Below, one piece after another: positions 6,080 through 10,155 of a stretch of 10,155 bases of DNA. A program made the position numbers and the translations under genes. The stretch lies in contig CANFHS010000075.1 in the NCBI GenBank assembly GCA_947446835.1, positions 1 to 10,155 on the forward strand, given 5' to 3'. Within the stretch, counting starts at the first letter, position 1, and each line of letters starts with the position of its first letter. The notes beneath the pieces were generated by a model, which did no database searches, was not told where the DNA came from, and saw nothing but the letters and a program-made list of their open reading frames with translations. The DNA is from Bacteriovoracaceae bacterium. Lineage in GTDB: Bacteria; Bdellovibrionota; UBA1018.

Positions 6080-6095
6080 TGGTCCGACCCTTGCT
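6080..6095 (+). promoter_or_regulatory. Sigma-54-like -24/-12 motif before the lytic transglycosylase gene
   Basis: TGGTCCGACCCTTGCT matches the sigma-54 pattern TGGCACG-N4-TTGCW at all but two positions, with the required 10 bases between GG and GC. Transcription would begin near 6106, almost on the ATG at 6108. A perfect -35 hexamer TTGACA (6074-6079) overlaps it, but no -10 follows at the right distance. CATGGT occurs twice (6066-6071, 6078-6083). One match of this quality could arise by chance in 10 kb. Confidence 0.25.
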
Positions 6096-6107
6096 CCTTG
6101 TGGGGGT

Positions 6108-6842
6108 ATGCGCCACTTCACGATGACCTCCGTCAGCACGCTTCGTTCCCGGATCGCGATTGCCCTGGCAGTAGGTCTGGGGGCCTGGGGTCTGGGTGCT
6201 TCGGTCCAGGCTGCCGAGCCTGCCTCGGAAGTCCGGCCCGCCGCGCAGCTCCAGCAGGTGCGCGTCCAGCATGCCAAGGAGCTGCTTGGAAAATATTACG
6301 GCAAGAGCGTGGTGCGCTCGACCGGTCAGAAGCTCGACCCGCTGCCTTTCATCCGCCTGGCCGTGCTCAAGGCTTTGCCCGCTTCGCATCGTGGACGCGC
6401 CGATGCGGTGGCTCGGGCCCTGGTCGATGAAGCTTACCGCCATGATTTTGATCCGATGTTCCTGGTGGCCGTCGTGAAGACCGAAAGCTCCTTCAATCCT
6501 TCGGCCCGCGGCAGTGCCGGTGAAATCGGCCTGATGCAGATCATGCCCGCCACCGGCCAATGGCTTGCCCACCGGATTGGCCTGAATTGGAAGGGGAAGA
6601 AGACCCTTCTGGATCCGGTTGCCAATATCCGCCTCGGGGCGGCTTACCTGTCATTCCTGCGTGAGCGCTTCGACTCGCATAGCCGCCTCTACCTGGCTGC
6701 CTACAACATGGGTGCCCGCAACGTGGATCGCGCCCTGGACCGCAAGGTGTGGCCCAAGGAATACCCGGCCCGTGTCATGCAGCATTATGTCCAGTTTTAT
6801 TCGGAGCTGAACCGAGCTCCAGCTTCTGCTCCAGCAAGTTGA
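6108..6842 (+). CDS. Secreted lytic transglycosylase (SLT domain)
   Basis: This protein of 244 residues should cleave the MurNAc-GlcNAc bond of peptidoglycan, leaving a 1,6-anhydro end. The N-terminus has a basic stretch and a hydrophobic core (about 15-35) ending in QAA, a signal peptide for export to the periplasm. After a linker comes the SLT domain (about 98-230): the catalytic Glu is E126 in KTESSFNP (124-131), followed by GLMQIMP (141-147), NIRLGAAYL (173-181) and AAYNMG (197-202), the ordered motifs of family 1 lytic transglycosylases. No lipobox or LysM domain is seen, so it is a compact soluble type. The ATG at 6108 lacks an SD; an ATG at 6123 would remove five residues and is also poorly preceded. 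The last 68 bases overlap a gene on the other strand. The C-terminus is a short Ala/Pro/Ser tail. Confidence 0.88.
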   Translation: MRHFTMTSVSTLRSRIAIALAVGLGAWGLGASVQAAEPASEVRPAAQLQQVRVQHAKELLGKYYGKSVVRSTGQKLDPLPFIRLAVLKALPASHRGRADAVARALVDEAYRHDFDPMFLVAVVKTESSFNPSARGSAGEIGLMQIMPATGQWLAHRIGLNWKGKKTLLDPVANIRLGAAYLSFLRERFDSHSRLYLAAYNMGARNVDRALDRKVWPKEYPARVMQHYVQFYSELNRAPASAPAS

Positions 6843-7212
6843 GCCTTTGACGGACGCGCTGCACGCCGAGCCGGTAATGCTCGGGAAGCGCGTCGGGATC
6901 TTCCTCCAGCGCCAGCAGGGCCGCCGCCTCGTCCACGATGGCGAAGATGAGCTCGATCTTCTGCGAAGTCTCGGGGTCCTTCTCGGCGGGGCGCAAGGGC
7001 GGGGCGATCTCGCTCAGCACGATTTCGGTGCGCCCTCCGTGTCCATGGATGCGGCGGACCTCGTTCAGGGACTGGTAAAATGCGATGCTGGCCTGCTGGG
7101 ACATCCACCGCAGGGCGCACCAGCCGTTGGTGAATTCGACCCCTTCGGCCACGACCCCGGTGCCGCTGACGCCGCTCTGATCCTCGTGACGGAAGAAGTG
7201 GAAGATGCGCAT
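6775..7212 (-). CDS. Conserved SGTG/IHGH-domain protein of unknown function
   Basis: The first 66 residues follow a pattern I know from many short uncharacterised bacterial proteins, common in actinomycetes: RHEDQSGVSGTGVVAEGVEF (8-27), ALRW (33-36), then a Tyr/Ser stretch and VRRIHGHGGRTEIV (52-65). No function is established to my knowledge. The remaining 80 residues form a charged, helix-prone extension (QKIELIFAIVDEAAALL 84-100; LGVQRVRQRLNLLEQKLEL 115-133) that may be a coiled coil and is not part of the common short form. There is no signal peptide, so it is probably cytoplasmic. AAGGGA lies six bases before the ATG, a good SD, which supports the gene as real. Its stop is inside the transglycosylase gene, giving a 68-base antisense coding overlap, and it is divergent from the kelch-like lipoprotein gene (80 bases apart). 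Confidence 0.75.
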   Translation of the reverse strand: MRIFHFFRHEDQSGVSGTGVVAEGVEFTNGWCALRWMSQQASIAFYQSLNEVRRIHGHGGRTEIVLSEIAPPLRPAEKDPETSQKIELIFAIVDEAAALLALEEDPDALPEHYRLGVQRVRQRLNLLEQKLELGSAPNKTGHNAA

Positions 7213-7277
7213 GGAATATCCCTTGAGTTACGGCAAGGTAGGCAGGAAAAGCCGACTTTCCGTAGAATACACAGTGT

Positions 7278-7286
7278 TGCTAGAAT
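7278..7286 (+). promoter_or_regulatory. Putative extended -10 promoter of the lipoprotein gene
   Basis: TGCTAGAAT is an extended -10 (TGn plus TAGAAT, five of six). It is followed by exactly six bases and the ATG at 7293, so the transcript would start at or beside the start codon. A second TAGAAT lies at 7263-7268. The -35 region (TTCCGT, 7258-7263) is poor. The core resembles TGCTATACT at 2546. Confidence 0.4.
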
Positions 7287-7292
7287 GGAGCC

Positions 7293-9497
7293 ATGGACCC
7301 CCGGTTTCCCGAAAGACGCGTGTGGCCGCTCCTGGGAGCGGCGTTGGCTTTGGCGGGATGCTCGCTGCAGCCTTCTTCGCATTCTTCGGTGATCGTGGAC
7401 CTGAGCCCGCTGGCCCGGGGCGCCCAGGAGCAGCGCGCCGCTCGCCTGGCCGCGGAAGGCTGGGACCCCACGCTGGCCCGCGAGCTGGGCCTGGTGTCGC
7501 CCACCGCGGATCGGGTGCTTGCGTCGCGGGTGGACGCGGCCGCGGTGTTGCCGCAGGAGCCCGCCGGTCCGGGACTGATGAGCTTTCCTTCGGCCCCCAC
7601 GTCGCTTGCCGATTTCGACTGCGTGGTGCTGAACGTGATCGGACCGGGCATCGCATCGCTCAGCCCCGGTGATCCGGTTCGTCCTCCCGAGCAGTGGGAT
7701 CTCAATTCGGTCTGCTCCTACATCTATCCGGGGGTGCTGAGCCAGCCGGTCGATCTCAAGTCCGGCGACACCCAGATCCAGCTCGAGGTCCAGGTGGATC
7801 GGGGTCCGAGCCGCCTGGTGCAGGTCGTGGGCTTCATGAAGGATCCGACGCTTCGCTGCGACCAGATTCCGCTCAAGGAATCGGTCGGGTCTGCAGGTGG
7901 CAATGCCTTTCAGGGGCAAATCGGTTTTTTCTACGAGCTTGGGAAGGCCAAGGTCGACCTGTTCTCTGACGCCTCCGTCGAGATCAGCGGGGGCTTCGAT
8001 ACGAACGCTTCGATCGACAATTGCCACTCGCAAGGAGGCGGTGGCGGCGGCACGGGTGGCGGCGGACCCGGGGCGCCGGGCCAGGGTTTCCTGCTGGTGG
8101 GTGGCCTGAAGCCGCTCCCCATGCCGACGCCCACTTCCACGGCAGGTCCCATGCCGGTCAGTTCTCCTGTGCCGACCGTGGCAGTGAACCGGTTTGTGCC
8201 CACTCCCACCGGCGGGTACTGGGATCAGCAGATTCCCCAGTTGCCCTCGGACCTTCACCCCAATTTCCAATACACCGGTACCCAGCTGGTAGGCCTGACC
8301 GACATGGGCGGCGCCACCTTCGGTACGGGCGAAGCCGTGGTCGTGGGGGGCCTGGCTTGGGAAGTGGTCGCGGTCGGCTACGCTCCCACCGGCACTTACA
8401 AGCTTGCGGCGCTCATGAGCCCGACGCCCGGGTCTCCCCCGGTCTGGGTCACGGGCGAAATGTTCCAGACGGTTCACCAGGTTTCTCCACCGATCACGGC
8501 CCAGGCGCCTGACAAGCGGATTCGCCCGGGAGTGGCCCGCATCGCTCCGGACCAGTTGGTGGTTTACGGAGGGGGCGCGGCGGCCGTGCCGCTCCAGCTC
8601 ATCCGTCGGACTTCGGCGGGCACGTTCACGGTGACGGAACAGGCCACGCAGGTTTCGCCGGGAGTGGTCTATGCCCCGGAAGCCATGTCCATTTCAGCTA
8701 CTCCTCCCATTGCTGGCGCCCCCGCTGAAACTTGCGCCATCTTCTGGGGAGGGTGCTCCACGCTCCCGCAAGGGCCGCTCTGCTCGGCTGCCGCATCGAT
8801 GCCGCTCCAGGCCTACTGCTGGAACGGCACTCAGCTGACCCATCTGGATTTTTCGGCCGCCGCAACGCCCAGGAGCGGGCATACGCTGACTCGATTGGCC
8901 AATGGCAGGCTGGTAGCTTTGGGTGGAACCGGCAGCGGGGGTGGAATCCTGCCCGGCTTCCAGGTCCTGGATACCAGCGCCGGGGCCACCTGGCAGATCA
9001 GCCCGGAAGTCACGCCCAACTCGACAATTTGCCAGATGGCCCTTGGAAGGCACGGTCATTCGGCAGTGTCCCTTTCGGGTGGGAAGGTTCTGATCTTCGG
9101 TGGTCAGGGTACGTCGGCTTCGGTCTTCCTGCAGGACGCGTGGGTGGTGGATATCGATGCCCTGGTTGCGAACCTCTCAAACTCCGCGGCTTGCGTGAAC
9201 GTCAGTCCGACCGTTTCGGGTTTGCCTCCGCTGAGCTTTGCTGGAGGCGCGGCGTTCAGCTGGCTGGACACGATGCCCTCTCCGCCCATGATGTTCTCTT
9301 TCCTCATGGGGGGTGTGGTGCCGGGAATGAGCGGGGTGCCTCAGCCCTCGGATTCCATGTGGAACTTGTCCATCGACCCGCTCAATCCGGTGCACTTGAA
9401 CGTCGGCTTCGATTCGCGCATGCAGGGGATTACCCTGGATTCCAACGGGAACTTCGGCCCAGGGCCGCGCGGTGGCTTCCTGCCTCTCAGGTACTGA
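7293..9497 (+). CDS. Large lipoprotein with kelch-like beta-propeller region
   Basis: This 734-residue protein has a lipoprotein signal: basic start (MDPRFPERR), hydrophobic core, and lipobox LAGC with the lipidated Cys at residue 23. It is therefore anchored to the outer (or inner) membrane and faces the periplasm or surface. Region 24-246 is a mixed domain with five cysteines (C110, C141, C189, C244 and C23 at the anchor), including FDCVVLNVIGPGI (108-120) and LVQVVGFM (175-182). A Gly linker (248-260) and a Pro/Thr-rich stretch (275-306) follow. Residues about 325-700 contain repeated beta-GG units typical of kelch repeats: VVVGG (349-353), RPGVARIAPDQLVVYGG (411-427), IFWGG (483-487), RSGHTLTRLANGRLVALGG (527-545), RHGHSAVSLSGGKVLIFGG (586-604) and FLMGG (670-674). 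These suggest a six-bladed propeller for binding protein or sugar. The start has no well-spaced SD. Function unknown. Confidence 0.8.
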   Translation: MDPRFPERRVWPLLGAALALAGCSLQPSSHSSVIVDLSPLARGAQEQRAARLAAEGWDPTLARELGLVSPTADRVLASRVDAAAVLPQEPAGPGLMSFPSAPTSLADFDCVVLNVIGPGIASLSPGDPVRPPEQWDLNSVCSYIYPGVLSQPVDLKSGDTQIQLEVQVDRGPSRLVQVVGFMKDPTLRCDQIPLKESVGSAGGNAFQGQIGFFYELGKAKVDLFSDASVEISGGFDTNASIDNCHSQGGGGGGTGGGGPGAPGQGFLLVGGLKPLPMPTPTSTAGPMPVSSPVPTVAVNRFVPTPTGGYWDQQIPQLPSDLHPNFQYTGTQLVGLTDMGGATFGTGEAVVVGGLAWEVVAVGYAPTGTYKLAALMSPTPGSPPVWVTGEMFQTVHQVSPPITAQAPDKRIRPGVARIAPDQLVVYGGGAAAVPLQLIRRTSAGTFTVTEQATQVSPGVVYAPEAMSISATPPIAGAPAETCAIFWGGCSTLPQGPLCSAAASMPLQAYCWNGTQLTHLDFSAAATPRSGHTLTRLANGRLVALGGTGSGGGILPGFQVLDTSAGATWQISPEVTPNSTICQMALGRHGHSAVSLSGGKVLIFGGQGTSASVFLQDAWVVDIDALVANLSNSAACVNVSPTVSGLPPLSFAGGAAFSWLDTMPSPPMMFSFLMGGVVPGMSGVPQPSDSMWNLSIDPLNPVHLNVGFDSRMQGITLDSNGNFGPGPRGGFLPLRY
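8034..8072 (+). repeat. Low-complexity GGC/GGT run coding for a glycine linker
   Basis: A run of Gly codons (residues 248-260 of the lipoprotein, broken by Thr and Pro) separates the N-terminal domain from the kelch-like part. Such simple sequence is prone to slippage and length change between strains. Confidence 0.7.
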
Positions 9498-10155
9498 GTC
9501 GCGCCTGGCTGGAGGCGAAGAGCACGAGCAGCACCCAGATCGAGTCGGCCAGGCCCAGGTGCACGAGCTGCATCCAGTTGGGAGCCAGGAGGGCCGCGTT
9601 CAGGAAACCGAAGGTCACCTGGAGAAGCACCAGGCCCGCAAGCCAAGAGCCCAGGGTCCGCGTTCTTTGCGCGTCCGGGGTGGTGGAGGCGCCCGCAGTG
9701 GCGGCGCTGGTTGAAAGCCAGATCACGGTTGCGGCCAGGCACGCGGCCACCGGATGCCAGACCCGGAGCTTGAGCAGGATGTGGCTTGATCCGGAAAAAT
9801 CCTGCTGAAGGCCGTGGGCAAAGGAGGTGGCCGGAAAGAGCGTGTCCCCCAGTGCTGCAATCGCGCCCGTGCTGCCGCTCAGGAGCATGGCCAGGAGCGC
9901 GGCGGCCAGCCAACCGCGCCGGCGCATCAGCCCGCCCAGTCCCGGGCTCGCGGGCATTCCGGATGCCCAGGCCGCCGTCAGCGCGAGCCATCCCAGCAGC
10001 ACGAACGTGTTGAGCAGGTGGAGCACCATCACCCAGGCGCGCGCCGTCGAAGCGTCCACGCCGACCAGTCCGAGCAGCACCAGGGCCGCGCCCACCAGGG
10101 CTTCGGTCAGGATGAAAACCACCGACCAGACCGAGCCCCGGCGCGCCGCATGGCC
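9487..10155 (-). CDS. ctaA: Heme A synthase (COX15/CtaA), 5' end missing
   Basis: CtaA oxidises heme O to heme A for aa3-type cytochrome oxidase in the cytoplasmic membrane. The frame stays open to the right edge, so the gene begins outside the window; a GTG at 10120-10122 is internal. The visible 222 residues cover the C-terminal part with about five membrane helices. Family marks, numbered from the right edge, are EALVGAALVLLG (18-29), the HLLNT motif (H46), GSTGAIAALGDTLFP (94-108), the acidic/His loop DFSGSSH followed by LRVWHP (H134), and VHLGLADSIW (H199). H134 and H199 fit the heme-ligand pair of the C-terminal half; H46 fits a ligand of the N-terminal half. A complete protein is about 300 residues, so roughly 80 are missing. 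The stop overlaps the end of the lipoprotein gene by 11 bases. Oxidase genes are likely to lie to the right. Confidence 0.88.
   Translation of the reverse strand, partial: GHAARRGSVWSVVFILTEALVGAALVLLGLVGVDASTARAWVMVLHLLNTFVLLGWLALTAAWASGMPASPGLGGLMRRRGWLAAALLAMLLSGSTGAIAALGDTLFPATSFAHGLQQDFSGSSHILLKLRVWHPVAACLAATVIWLSTSAATAGASTTPDAQRTRTLGSWLAGLVLLQVTFGFLNAALLAPNWMQLVHLGLADSIWVLLVLFASSQARLST

Noticed and set aside
7065..8477. Long minus-strand open frame (about 470 codons)
   Set aside because: Antisense to the lipoprotein gene and out of frame with the SGTG/IHGH gene. The product is rich in Arg, Gly and His with no motif.
8732..9808. Plus-strand open frame overlapping the lipoprotein and ctaA
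   Set aside because: It covers the kelch units in another frame and runs into ctaA antisense; product is Arg/Ala/Gly-rich shadow sequence.
10120..10122. GTG as start of ctaA
   Set aside because: The frame continues open to the window edge, and the family needs about 80 more N-terminal residues with further helices and His ligands.
1..10155. Mobile elements, CRISPR, tRNA, rRNA, toxin-antitoxin or phage genes
   Set aside because: I saw no transposase motifs, repeat-spacer array, cloverleaf or phage-like protein; the genes look like ordinary chromosomal envelope and housekeeping genes.

Overview
The window is GC-rich, densely packed bacterial chromosome with almost no non-coding space. Signal peptides, a lipoprotein, a lytic transglycosylase and ornithine-lipid genes point to a Gram-negative bacterium, and a heme A synthase points to aerobic respiration with an aa3-type oxidase. 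The tightly packed envelope proteins and the style of the large lipoprotein (a Cys-containing beta domain, a Gly/Pro linker, then a kelch-like region) recall Bdellovibrionota or another deltaproteobacterium-like lineage. That placement is an impression from protein style, not a proof. I see no mobile element, phage gene, CRISPR array, tRNA or rRNA.

Left part (1-3633, all +): the 3' part of a peptidase M19 (membrane dipeptidase-like) gene overlaps olsB, an ornithine N-acyltransferase-type gene. OlsB is followed at once by olsA, a PlsC-type acyltransferase. Together the two acyltransferases would make ornithine lipid, a phosphorus-free membrane lipid. After a 55-base gap holding a good extended -10 element comes a zinc peptidase of the M14 superfamily.

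Middle (3652-6842): a small secreted protein gene on the minus strand converges on the M14 gene. It shares a 59-base divergent promoter region with dusC (tRNA-dihydrouridine synthase, +). The 3' end of dusC is strikingly AT-rich and carries a small inverted repeat. Next come an orphan secreted protein with four cysteines (+), a 140-base intergenic region with hairpins and promoter-like motifs, and a lytic transglycosylase (+).

Right part (6775-10155): a minus-strand gene with a conserved SGTG...IHGH domain overlaps the end of the transglycosylase gene in antisense. It is divergent from a 734-residue kelch-like lipoprotein (+). That lipoprotein gene overlaps, tail to tail, a partial heme A synthase gene (ctaA, minus), which runs off the right edge.

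Apart from dusC and ctaA, most genes act in or on the envelope: membrane lipid synthesis, peptide or peptidoglycan hydrolysis, secreted proteins and a surface lipoprotein. All three convergent gene pairs are packed tail to tail (18-base gap, 68-base overlap, 11-base overlap). Two genes (4275 on - and 7293 on +) have a -10-like hexamer exactly six bases before the ATG, as expected for leaderless mRNAs.
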